Positions 1 through 5,430 of a stretch of 6,578 bases of DNA are shown here, one piece after another. Every line of letters begins with the position of its first letter. Position 1 is the first letter of the stretch. Below the pieces are notes generated by a model that was not told the origin of the DNA, did no database searches, and saw only the letters and a program-made list of their open reading frames with translations. The stretch spans positions 1-6,578 of the forward strand of contig JANYDR010000079.1 in NCBI GenBank assembly GCA_025363495.1, written 5' to 3'. The position numbers were made by a program, and so were the translations under genes. Source of the stretch: Cyclobacteriaceae bacterium (GTDB lineage Bacteria; Bacteroidota; Bacteroidia; Cytophagales; Cyclobacteriaceae).

Positions 1-357
1 CTTCTCGACCGTTTTGATGAAAAGCTAAATGCCTATGGAGGCAATATGAAACGCGCTGCCATTGAGCTGGCTAAGGATTGGCGGATGGACCGATTTTTGC
101 GCCGTTTGGAAGCGATGTTAATCACCGTGAACAAAGACGAAATACTCATGTTGTCTGGCACTGGTGATGTAATAGAACCAGATCACCAGGTCGCAGCTAT
201 TGGCTCAGGCTCAATGTATGCGCAATCGGCGGCGCTGGCATTAAAGAAATTTGCTCCTCATTTGACGGCAGAGGAAATGGTGAGGGAAAGCCTTCATATC
301 GCGGCGGATATATGTATTTATACGAATCATAATCTGGTTGTGGAGAAGATAGGATGA
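1..357 (+). CDS. hslV: ATP-dependent protease subunit HslV (ClpQ), C-terminal part; 5' end outside window
   Basis: HslV is the threonine-protease core of the cytoplasmic HslUV chaperone-protease, which stacks with the HslU ATPase to degrade misfolded and regulatory proteins. The frame is open from base 1 and gives 118 residues. They align by eye with the last two thirds of E. coli HslV: the landmarks are AAIELAKDWRMDR, the GTGDVIEP turn, AAIGSGSMYAQSAALAL and the near-terminal DICIYTNHN. A full-length protein is about 175-185 residues, so roughly 60 are missing, including the N-terminal catalytic threonine. The first internal ATG at base 46 is not the start, because family-like sequence continues upstream of it. 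The C-terminus ends VVEKIG, and the last codons and TGA stop lie inside the first unit of a downstream repeat. The repeat may have supplied the stop. HslU is expected nearby but is not in the window. Confidence 0.95.
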   Translation, partial: LLDRFDEKLNAYGGNMKRAAIELAKDWRMDRFLRRLEAMLITVNKDEILMLSGTGDVIEPDHQVAAIGSGSMYAQSAALALKKFAPHLTAEEMVRESLHIAADICIYTNHNLVVEKIG

Positions 358-539
358 TCTGTCAGACCTTTCTCTATGCAAAGTTAACAGGCCGCTCCTA
401 TGGAGCTCCGTTCCGAGGCTGGTCAACGTTTCTACAAACGGGTCGCCTCTAGCGAGGCTTTGGTCGATCTGAATTTCCGTTCAATAATGTTTACGCATTG
501 ATAATTTGTGATGATCAGCGCCGGCAGCGCGACCGGTTT
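347..539 (+). repeat. Hairpin-rich tandem repeat, unit A (overlaps hslV 3' end)
   Basis: This is the first of two adjacent, diverged direct copies with an offset of 193-200 bases. Shared blocks include the start (AGATAGG.TGATCTGT.AGAC), ATGCAAAGTTAACAGGC, TATGGAGCT, ACGTTTCTACAAAC, GGTCGCCTCT..(C/T)GAGGCTTT, and the end GCGCGACCGGTTT. Two hairpins are visible: GCTCC-TAT-GGAGC and GCCTC-TAGC-GAGGC. The unit begins inside hslV, so its first 11 bases are also codons for the C-terminal residues and the stop. It has no convincing gene of its own. By recollection, minus-strand reading frames through repeats of this kind are often annotated as hypothetical proteins with APTAL/STKPVAP motifs in Bacteroidota. 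I treat it as a non-coding repeat of unknown function. Confidence 0.85.
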
Positions 540-738
540 AGATAGGGTGATCTGTTAGACTTGCTTTACCGCGCCATGCAAAGTTAACAGGCGGCTTGTA
601 TGGAGCTAGGCTTCGAATCTGATCTACGTTTCTACAAACAGGTCGCCTCTGGTGAGGCTTTAATTCATCTGCGTTCATATCCAATCCTGTTACACCCCGA
701 TAAATTGTGATGATAAGTGCCAGCGGCGCGACCGGTTT
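540..738 (+). repeat. Hairpin-rich tandem repeat, unit B
   Basis: This second direct copy starts exactly where unit A ends. It keeps the same block order with scattered substitutions and a few extra bases near its 5' end (565-575). The second hairpin is GCCTC-TGGT-GAGGC: the stem is identical to unit A while the four loop bases have changed, which hints that the fold is maintained. The first hairpin arm has decayed (GCTTGTATGGAGC). The 3' end, GCGCGACCGGTTT, is itself the reverse complement of the ACAAAC-GGTCGC block found mid-unit, so each unit contains an inverted half-copy of itself. Confidence 0.85.
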
Positions 739-794
739 TGTAGACACGCATTGAACAACAGACATTAGCGCCGTAGGTGCGGCCTGTTTACAGG
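721..794 (-). repeat. Partial third repeat unit in inverted orientation
   Basis: Read on the minus strand, this stretch reproduces the 5' half of units A and B. It has AACAGGCCGC followed by a hairpin (GCACC-TAC-GGCGC, near-perfect), a spacer, then TCTACAAAACCGGTCGC. It shares its last bases (721-738) with the tail of unit B. The cluster therefore ends as a large imperfect palindrome. A short palindrome, CCTGTTTACAGG, sits at 783-794. The remaining bases to the aminotransferase stop (795-822) show nothing further. Confidence 0.75.
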
Positions 795-822
795 TAATCA
801 ATCAACTCAAATAAATCGGATT

Positions 823-2007
823 TCAGGCCGCCTCAATTGCTCCCAACATTACCCGACACGCCTCCACAATCTCTTCTTTAGATATTGTAAGCGGAGGCGC
901 GATCCTGAAACTATTTGGATGAGATAAAAACCAATAACAAATCACCCCGTGTTGCTTCGCGTATTCAACAATCCTGTTTACGATTTCTTCTGAATCAAAG
1001 TCAATCGCGAACAGCAATCCAATTCTTCTTATCTCTTTTATTTTTGGATGTTGAAGCAACGATTCAATCAGCTTACCTTTTTCTTCAACCTGTTTTAAAA
1101 GATTCTCTTCTTCAATTACCTCCAATGTGGCAAGGGCCGAAGCGCAACAAACCGGGTTTCCGCCAAAGGTTGTAATGTGCCCAAGCATTGGATCAAATGT
1201 GAAAGTTTTCATTTTTTCCTCAGAAGCGATGAAGGCACCCAACGGTAATCCGCCGCCGAAGGCTTTCGCTATGGTAAGAATATCGGGAGCAATGTCGTAA
1301 TGCTCAAATGCGAACAACTTTCCGGTGCGACCCATTCCACACTGGATCTCATCAAGAATCAACAAAGCACCTGTTTCATCACAGCGGTGCCTTAGCGCCT
1401 TCATGTAGTCTTTGCGTGGAATTCTTACACCTGCATCTCCCTGGATCGTCTCTACGATAACGCAGGCTGTTTTCTCTGAGATATGCGTAAGTTGGTCTGC
1501 ATTATTAAAGTCAATAAAACTTATATCTGGCAGGAGGGGTCTGAAAGCATTTTTCTTCTTTTCATTACCCGAAACACTGAGAGACCCATGTGTACTGCCG
1601 TGATAAGATTTTTTGAACGAGACAATTTCACTTCTGCCGGTATATCTTTTTGCGAGCTTGAGTGCTCCTTCGTTGGCTTCTGTTCCGGAGTTAACGAAGT
1701 AGCAGCAGTTAAGGTGCGAGGGTAACAGACTTGTCAGCTTTGCCGCTAACTGATTAGGAGATGATTGAATATACTCGCCGTACACCATCACGTGGAGGTG
1801 TTTATCTACCTGGTCTTTGATGGCTTTGACAACCGCGGGGTGACGATGACCTATGTTGCTCACTGAAATACCTGAAATCATATCCATGTAGCGCCTACCG
1901 TCGTGACCGTATAAATAGACGCCTTCAGCTCGTTCGATCGTTATGCCGAATGGGAAAGGCGAGGTCTGGGCTATTCTGTGATAAAAGATCTCAGGTTCAA
2001 AATTCAT
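823..2007 (-). CDS. Class III pyridoxal-phosphate aminotransferase (acetylornithine/ornithine/GABA aminotransferase family)
   Basis: The protein has 394 residues, the usual length for subgroup III (fold type I) PLP aminotransferases, which move an amino group, commonly from a terminal amine, to 2-oxoglutarate in the cytoplasm. Visible landmarks are the SGTEANEGALKLAKRYTG phosphate-binding segment (residues 107-124), YHG at 135-137 (cofactor-stacking aromatic), LILDEIQCGMGRTG with the PLP-nitrogen Asp219, TIAKAFGGGLPLGA with Schiff-base Lys248, TTFGGNP (279-285) and a C-terminal RIAPPL (368-373). All catalytic residues are present, so it should be active. The substrate cannot be read from sequence. 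No arginine or lysine biosynthesis gene lies nearby, so I give no symbol. The ATG at 2007 has no clear Shine-Dalgarno, as is usual in this phylum. A terminator for the upstream gene lies only 27 bases before the start. No terminator is evident downstream, where the inverted repeat begins. Confidence 0.93.
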   Translation of the reverse strand: MNFEPEIFYHRIAQTSPFPFGITIERAEGVYLYGHDGRRYMDMISGISVSNIGHRHPAVVKAIKDQVDKHLHVMVYGEYIQSSPNQLAAKLTSLLPSHLNCCYFVNSGTEANEGALKLAKRYTGRSEIVSFKKSYHGSTHGSLSVSGNEKKKNAFRPLLPDISFIDFNNADQLTHISEKTACVIVETIQGDAGVRIPRKDYMKALRHRCDETGALLILDEIQCGMGRTGKLFAFEHYDIAPDILTIAKAFGGGLPLGAFIASEEKMKTFTFDPMLGHITTFGGNPVCCASALATLEVIEEENLLKQVEEKGKLIESLLQHPKIKEIRRIGLLFAIDFDSEEIVNRIVEYAKQHGVICYWFLSHPNSFRIAPPLTISKEEIVEACRVMLGAIEAA

Positions 2008-2034
2008 AAGGCAAGATTCGCAGAATTACTTGTC

Positions 2035-2068
2035 AAAAAAAAGACCTCCGCAGTTTCCCGCGAAGGTC
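2035..2068 (-). terminator. Rho-independent terminator of the small secreted protein gene at 2094-2408
   Basis: On the minus strand, GACCTTCGCGG, loop GAAA and CTGCGGAGGTC form an 11-bp stem (two G-T wobbles), followed at once by eight T residues (plus-strand A tract 2035-2042). It lies 26 bases past the TAA of the small gene. The plus strand has no T tract after the stem, so termination is one-directional. The aminotransferase ATG follows 27 bases later. Confidence 0.88.
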
Positions 2069-2093
2069 GTTACCAAACACTATTTTAAATCTA

Positions 2094-2408
2094 TTAATCC
2101 ATGGAGGATGTTCTCACTGGCTGATCAGTCTCTGCCATTGGTTTATATTTCGTGCGACGGCTGGTTTTTGCAGAAACAAGGACAGACCGGTTGTGGGAGG
2201 CTGTTCTTTTCTTATAAAGAAGATAGCAGGCTTTATTTGAAGTTCTCTTTGAAGAGAACTGCTTGGTCGTGATATTTTTCAACTTGCGATTTACAGACTG
2301 AGCGTCGGCGGGTCGCGCGAATAGCATACCGGCAATAATCAGAATGATCAACACCAGAACCTGGGTCATTCTTTGACGAATGTTTATGTTGGATAATTGC
2401 TGTGCCAT
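2094..2408 (-). CDS. Small secreted basic protein, paralogue 1 of 2 (unknown function)
   Basis: The chosen start, MAQQL, gives 104 residues. The N-terminus is a signal peptide: a long polar stretch with arginines (RQRMTQ), a hydrophobic core VLVLIILIIAGMLFA, and an ADA|QS signal peptidase I site near residue 37. The mature part is about 67 residues, strongly basic, with one cysteine (KACYLLYKKR) and an SRRTKYKPMAETDQP tail. It is clearly homologous to the product of 3219-3521, both in the signal peptide (MAQQL.N.N.RQR.TQ) and in the C-terminal half (K.C..L.KKR, VSA, SKY/TKY, AET). An upstream in-frame ATG at 2483 would add 25 residues. I reject it because that segment is not conserved as protein in the paralogue while its DNA is conserved as a leader. 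The gene has its own terminator and is probably monocistronic. I do not recognise the family. Export to the periplasm or outside is likely. Confidence 0.75.
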   Translation of the reverse strand: MAQQLSNINIRQRMTQVLVLIILIIAGMLFARPADAQSVNRKLKNITTKQFSSKRTSNKACYLLYKKRTASHNRSVLVSAKTSRRTKYKPMAETDQPVRTSSMD

Positions 2409-2431
2409 ATGCTTTGTTGTTTTTGTTGCAT

Positions 2432-2501
2432 CAAAGGTGGGGTGTTGGCGCAAAATAAACTTCCCAATAAAGGGATAAACCATACATCAGTATACTAACC
2501 G
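2432..2501 (-). promoter_or_regulatory. Conserved upstream block of paralogue 1 (19-bp element plus -7-like box)
   Basis: The minus strand carries CGGTTAGTATACTGATGTA at 2483-2501, then TTGGGAAGTTTATTTT, then CACCTTTG (2432-2439) 23 bases before the ATG. The same three blocks occur at nearly the same distances before the paralogue. CACCTTTG resembles the Bacteroidota -7 box TAnnTTTG with one mismatch. The 19-bp element matches at 18 of 19 positions between the two genes. A promoter or operator role is inferred. Confidence 0.5.
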
Positions 2502-2550
2502 ATTGGCTTTTCAATATGGAGAGGTAAGCATTGGAATGCGTGGATGTTTT

Positions 2551-2697
2551 CCCACAGATTCCACAGATTCGGCATTTAACCGCAGAGCCGCAGAGGGAAT
2601 TCACGCAAGGAGCTGAGCTTTTGCTTGTGCTAAGAACGCTGAGGCTGCCTTCGGCAGAGCAGCGCTGAGTTCGATAACGCGAGCGTGACTTGCTATA
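2551..2697. repeat. Decayed low-complexity repeat tract
   Basis: This stretch has no gene. It contains short direct repeats (CCACAGATT at 2552 and 2561; GCAGAGCCGCAGAGG near 2583-2597), then GAATTCACGCAAGG, a CTGCC-TTC-GGCAG hairpin around 2645-2657, and GCTGAG/CGCTGAG motifs. The CGCAGAG and CACGCAAGG words resemble degenerate intergenic repeats that I recall from many environmental bacterial genomes and that generate spurious open frames. Function is unknown. Confidence 0.55.
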
Positions 2698-2719
2698 CGG
2701 AGTGCCATGGGTCTTAAAT

Positions 2720-2904
2720 GACCCCAGAGGGGTCAAATATTTGTAACCCTGAGCTTCAGCTCGGGGTGAGGTAGCCGCAGTATCGGTGGGCACGCGCCAC
2801 AGATACCCTCAATCGATCTTCTCACGATATCGCGCGCCACAACTAAACTGAAGCAACGGAATGCTTTTAATTTTGTTAGATAGCACGCTACGGATTTTAC
2901 GCAT
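2720..2904. repeat. Structured ~185-bp tandem repeat, copy 1
   Basis: This is a direct copy of the sequence starting at 2905. Conserved parts are GACCCC-AGA-GGGGTC (perfect hairpin), CAAATATTTGTAA, CCCTGAGC-TTCA-GCTCGGGG (8-bp hairpin with one wobble), GTGAGG, GGGCACGCGCCACAGA, and ATCGGTGGG paired at a distance with CCC..AATCGAT (2782-2817). A weaker AACT.AACTG..TCAA/GCAA to AGATAG tail follows (to 2883). The open frames across it on the minus strand (…QGYKYLTP…) follow the repeat and not a gene. Confidence 0.8.
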
Positions 2905-3070
2905 GACCCCCGAGGGGTCAAATATTTGTAACCCTGAGCTTTAGCTCGGGGTGAGGCAGGCAAAGAATCGATGGGCACGCGCCACAGAATTCCCCAATCG
3001 ATCTTCTCATGTTTTGGCGCGGAACAACTGAACTGGATCAATAGAGCCTTTTCAATTTTTGCCAGATAGA
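2905..3070. repeat. Structured ~185-bp tandem repeat, copy 2
   Basis: This second direct copy is offset by 185-186 bases. The first hairpin is GACCCCCGAGGGGTC and the second is CCCTGAGC-TTTA-GCTCGGGG, with the stem unchanged and the loop different. The distant pairing is restored to perfect: ATCGATGGG (2967-2975) with CCC.AATCGAT (2993-3002), where copy 1 has a G-T wobble. Similarity fades after about 3070. The remaining bases to the next terminator (3071-3161) show no feature. Confidence 0.8.
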
Positions 3071-3161
3071 GTTTTTACTGATAAGCCGTTGCTACCTTAA
3101 TCAGGTTACTATGTTGATCGTCTTACCTTGAATGGGCTTCCTTAGAATGTATGTTACTCAC

Positions 3162-3193
3162 AAAAAAATTGCCCCCGCAGAATCTGCGGAGGC
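3162..3193 (-). terminator. Rho-independent terminator of the small secreted protein gene at 3219-3521
   Basis: On the minus strand, GCCTCCGCAG, loop ATT and CTGCGGGGGC form a 10-bp stem with one wobble, followed by AATTTTTTT. It lies 25 bases past the TGA of the gene, the same arrangement as for the paralogue at 2035-2068. Confidence 0.9.
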
Positions 3194-3218
3194 TATCACT
3201 AAACACCCCTATTTGTGA

Positions 3219-3521
3219 TCAATTTGAGGAAGCAACCTTTGGATCTTCAGTTTCGGCTAAGGCATATTTGCTTCTGGATGAATGTCTCGCGGAAGCAACC
3301 ATAGTGTGCTTCGACTGAGATCTTCTTTTTTTGTTAAGGATATGGCAGGTCTTCTTAGAATCTTTATGCACGGCAATACGATACTTCGGATTATCATATC
3401 GTACTGACCCCTGCGCTTTGGCTACCTGCGAAAATAAAGTAGTTGCCAAAATCAAGACTACAAGAATTATAATCTGTGTAAGTCTCTGACGAACGTTGAA
3501 ATTAAATAGTTGCTGTGCCAT
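3219..3521 (-). CDS. Small secreted basic protein, paralogue 2 of 2 (unknown function)
   Basis: The MAQQL start gives 100 residues. The signal peptide has an n-region ending VRQRLTQ, a hydrophobic core IIILVVLILATTLF and a likely AKA|QG cleavage near residue 37. The mature chain is short, basic and lysine/arginine/serine-rich, with a single cysteine in KKTCHILNKKRR and a SSRSKYALAETEDP tail. It shares signal peptide, cysteine context and tail with the 2094-2408 product; the segment just after the cleavage site is diverged. An in-frame ATG at 3578 would add 19 residues unlike those of the paralogue, so the internal start is preferred. The sequence AGAGGGG just before the ATG is a possible but very close ribosome site. 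The gene has its own terminator and a leader shared with the paralogue, so co-regulation is likely. The family is not recognised. Confidence 0.75.
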   Translation of the reverse strand: MAQQLFNFNVRQRLTQIIILVVLILATTLFSQVAKAQGSVRYDNPKYRIAVHKDSKKTCHILNKKRRSQSKHTMVASARHSSRSKYALAETEDPKVASSN

Positions 3522-3542
3522 ACCCCTCTGTTTTTGATAAGT

Positions 3543-3612
3543 CAAAGGTGCGCCGGTCCGGGAAAAGAAATTCTCCAAAAATGACTCAAATACTACATCA
3601 GTAAACTAACCG
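3543..3612 (-). promoter_or_regulatory. Conserved upstream block of paralogue 2 (19-bp element plus -7-like box)
   Basis: On the minus strand this has CGGTTAGTTTACTGATGTA (3594-3612), TTGGAGAATTTCTTTT, then CACCTTTG (3543-3550), 21 bases before the ATG. TTG, TTTNTTTT and CACCTTTG keep identical spacing to the paralogue (25 and 12 bases from the -7-like box). The far element lies 73 bases from the start codon against 75 in paralogue 1. Confidence 0.5.
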
Positions 3613-4002
3613 TGAAACCGCAAAGCGACTGGAAATAGCCGAAAGCATAATTAGTTTAATACGCTGATTTTCAATTGAATAAATCAATTTACTTAATTTT
3701 TTTAATACCCCTATAATGAGGGATTATGCTGACTTTTGAAGCTCATCCAATTGCCAAAGTTGTTTGAAATCTTACATGCTCCCACTATCCGTGGGACTCA
3801 TTAGACGGAAGAAATTCCGGTTCTTTTCTGGCAATATCATTAAATTAGGAAAAGGCTCATTTGGCTTTTGCATCGACGTTTCTCGCAAAGAGCGCAAAAG
3901 GAAATGCACAAATCACGCCAAGGCAAAAGAAGATCTGACTTTGCGGTCCGCGATCTGACTTTGCGGACTTCGCGTGAAACTGTCGAAGCGCTTTACCTAA
4001 GC
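3613..4002. other. Gene-free stretch between paralogue 2 and gapA
   Basis: No convincing gene is seen; the plus-strand open frames here match nothing and one runs antisense into gapA. The stretch contains a small inverted repeat AATTGA-ATAAA-TCAATT (3673-3689) in an AT-rich patch. Further on is a decayed CGCAAAGAGCGCAAAAGG / CACGCCAAGG tract (about 3886-3925) like the one at 2551-2697, and then the short tandem repeat listed separately. Confidence 0.5.
3932..3966. repeat. 20-bp-period tandem repeat
   Basis: GATCTGACTTTGCGG occurs perfectly at 3932-3946 and again at 3952-3966, separated by TCCGC. The second copy is followed by ACTTCGCG, so a third unit is not present. It lies just before the gapA terminator, in a decayed repeat tract. 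Confidence 0.8.
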
Positions 4003-4031
4003 AAAAAAGGCATCCTTCCGGACGCCTTTTT
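4003..4031 (-). terminator. Rho-independent terminator of gapA (usable in both directions)
   Basis: On the minus strand, GGCGTCC, loop GGAA and GGATGCC form a 7-bp stem with one wobble, followed by TTTTTT, 28 bases past the gapA stop. The stem is flanked by A and T runs on both sides, so the plus strand also reads stem plus TTTTT and could terminate transcription from the left. Confidence 0.9.
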
Positions 4032-4058
4032 CTATATACGAAGAAATTTGTTTAAAGC

Positions 4059-5057
4059 TTACAACTTAGCCAACTCCTGTGTTAGATCAATAATCTTGTT
4101 TGAATATCCCCACTCGTTATCATACCATGCCACAACTTTTACAAAGCTGTCGTTCAGCGCGATACCAGCTTTAGCATCGAAGATACAGGTACGAGCATCT
4201 CCTATGAAGTCGGAAGAAACAACCTCATCTTCGGTATATCCAAGAATTCCTTTCAGTTCACCATCAGCCGCTTCTTTCATTGCTGCTTTGATCTGATCAT
4301 AAGAGGCTGGCTTTACAAGACGTGCTGTTAAGTCGACAACAGATACGTCAGCAACCGGAACCCGGAAGGACATTCCAGTTAACTTCCCCTTCAACTCAGG
4401 GATAACCAATGCTACAGCTTTTGCCGCGCCGGTAGAAGATGGGATAATATTTTGGTAAGCACCGCGACCGCCACGCCAGTCTTTGGCAGAAGGTCCGTCG
4501 ACTGTTTTTTGTGTTGCCGTTACTGCATGAACGGTGCTCATAAGTCCTTCAGCAATACCGAACTTATCATTCAATACCTTTGCAAGTGGTGCAAGGCAGT
4601 TAGTAGTGCATGATGCGTTTGAAACAATCGTATGTTCAGCTGTTAATTTCTTATGGTTTACGCCCATTACGAAAGTAGGAGTGTCGTCTTTAGCAGGGGC
4701 CGACATTACCACCTTTCTAGCTCCGGCGGTAATATGTTTTTGAGCGTCTGCTTTTGTTAAGAACAAACCAGTCGATTCAATAATAATTTCGGCTCCGATA
4801 TCTCCCCATTTAAGATTGGCTGGGTCTTTTTCTGCCGTTACACGGATTTTCTTTCCATTCACAATAAGATGACCATCTTTAGCTTCAACAGTGCCATCAA
4901 ATTTGCCGTGGGTAGAGTCATACTTGAGCATATAGGCCATGTACTCAGGATCTACAATATCGTTGATTCCTACTATTTCAATATCCTTGCGGCCTACAGC
5001 AGCCCTGAAAGCGAGGCGACCAATACGACCAAATCCGTTGATACCAATCTTTGTCAT
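4059..5057 (-). CDS. gapA: Type I glyceraldehyde-3-phosphate dehydrogenase
   Basis: This 332-residue cytoplasmic enzyme converts glyceraldehyde 3-phosphate, NAD+ and phosphate to 1,3-bisphosphoglycerate in glycolysis, reversibly. The Rossmann start INGFGRIGRLAFRA (6-19) is followed by Asp33 (IND) in the position that favours NAD over NADP. STG is at 95-97. The active-site stretch SNASCTTN has nucleophile Cys150, with His177 in STVHAVTATQ. Arg232 in SFRVPV binds phosphate, and WYDNEWGYSN (311-320) closes the catalytic domain. Length and all catalytic residues are normal. The ATG at 5057 gives the canonical MTKIGINGFG start; no Shine-Dalgarno is visible. The gene stands alone, with its own terminator at 4003-4031. 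Other glycolytic genes are not adjacent. The name gapA is used in the general sense of the main GAPDH; another paralogue in the genome cannot be excluded. Confidence 0.97.
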   Translation of the reverse strand: MTKIGINGFGRIGRLAFRAAVGRKDIEIVGINDIVDPEYMAYMLKYDSTHGKFDGTVEAKDGHLIVNGKKIRVTAEKDPANLKWGDIGAEIIIESTGLFLTKADAQKHITAGARKVVMSAPAKDDTPTFVMGVNHKKLTAEHTIVSNASCTTNCLAPLAKVLNDKFGIAEGLMSTVHAVTATQKTVDGPSAKDWRGGRGAYQNIIPSSTGAAKAVALVIPELKGKLTGMSFRVPVADVSVVDLTARLVKPASYDQIKAAMKEAADGELKGILGYTEDEVVSSDFIGDARTCIFDAKAGIALNDSFVKVVAWYDNEWGYSNKIIDLTQELAKL

Positions 5058-5088
5058 GTGTTTATCGGGTTAAATTTTCCGAGGCGTA

Positions 5089-5117
5089 AAAATATATCAG
5101 TAATAAGGTAAAACCAA
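5089..5117 (-). promoter_or_regulatory. Candidate gapA promoter
   Basis: The minus strand has TATATTTT (5089-5096), one mismatch from the Bacteroidota -7 box TAnnTTTG, preceded by TTGG (5114-5117) after 17 bases. It lies about 32 bases before the start codon. The region is AT-rich and other alignments are possible. Confidence 0.3.
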
Positions 5118-5157
5118 CCAATAATGTTCCCCGTGGCAGAAAAAAGAACTGGGCGTT

Positions 5158-5188
5158 TTTGTCAAATAGCAGGATGCTTCTATCTTTG
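5158..5188 (+). promoter_or_regulatory. Bacteroidota-type promoter of tRNA-Glu
   Basis: TTTG at 5158-5161 (in a TTTTTG run) and a perfect TAnnTTTG box, TATCTTTG, at 5181-5188 are separated by 19 bases. This matches the -33/-7 consensus of the primary sigma factor in Bacteroidetes. The tRNA begins 18 bases after the box, so the leader would be short. Confidence 0.75.
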
Positions 5189-5206
5189 CGACTCTTTAAA
5201 AAAGAC

Positions 5207-5278
5207 GGTCCGTTCGTCTAGGGGTTAGGACACCAGATTTTCATTCTGGTAACACGGGTTCGATTCCCGTACGGACTA
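5207..5278 (+). tRNA. tRNA-Glu, anticodon TTC
   Basis: The full cloverleaf can be drawn. The acceptor is GGTCCGT with ACGGACT (G1-T72 wobble, rest paired) and A73 follows. The D-arm is GTCTAGGGGTTAGGAC. The anticodon arm is CCAGA-TTTTCAT-TCTGG, with TTC at positions 34-36, and the T-arm is ACGGG-TTCGATT-CCCGT. It decodes GAA/GAG. The 3' CCA is not encoded (CTT follows), so it must be added after transcription. Its own promoter lies just upstream. A short ACCGT-CAA-ACGGT hairpin at 5287-5299 follows, but without a T tract. Confidence 0.98.
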
Positions 5279-5430
5279 CTTATTTGACCGTCAAACGGTT
5301 AATAATCAGGATATTACTCCGATTCATTCAATAAGGGTCGATCTATTGGTAGAGTGCCAAACCCTTTACTAAAGGTGCTTTCGTTAAATTTATAAGTCAT
5401 CTGTTCCCCCAGTCCTTAGCCCATTTTCAC

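Noticed and set aside
347..794. CRISPR array
   Set aside because: The units are about 195 bp, diverged along their whole length, with no short identical repeats separated by unique spacers and no cas genes.
538..801. 87-residue minus-strand open frame with APTAL/STKPVAP motifs
   Set aside because: It lies entirely within the hairpin repeats and its sequence is dictated by them. It has no credible start or homologous gene structure.
2030..2272. 80-residue plus-strand open frame
   Set aside because: It starts in the terminator and is antisense to the small secreted protein gene.
2409..2483. N-terminal extension of small secreted protein 1 from the ATG at 2483
   Set aside because: It would bury the signal peptide; the extension is not conserved as protein in the paralogue, while the DNA is conserved like a promoter/leader.
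2431..3041. Two minus-strand open frames (120 and 102 residues) sharing the QGYKYLTP motif
   Set aside because: The shared motif is the translation of the 185-bp repeat, and the rest is decayed low-complexity sequence. They are not genes.
3764..4296. Plus-strand open frames of 64 and 142 residues
   Set aside because: The longer one runs through a decayed repeat and the gapA terminator and then antisense through gapA. There is no protein-like sequence.
5287..5299. ACCGT-CAA-ACGGT hairpin as tRNA-Glu terminator
   Set aside because: The stem is only 5 bp and no T tract follows, so I do not list it as a terminator.
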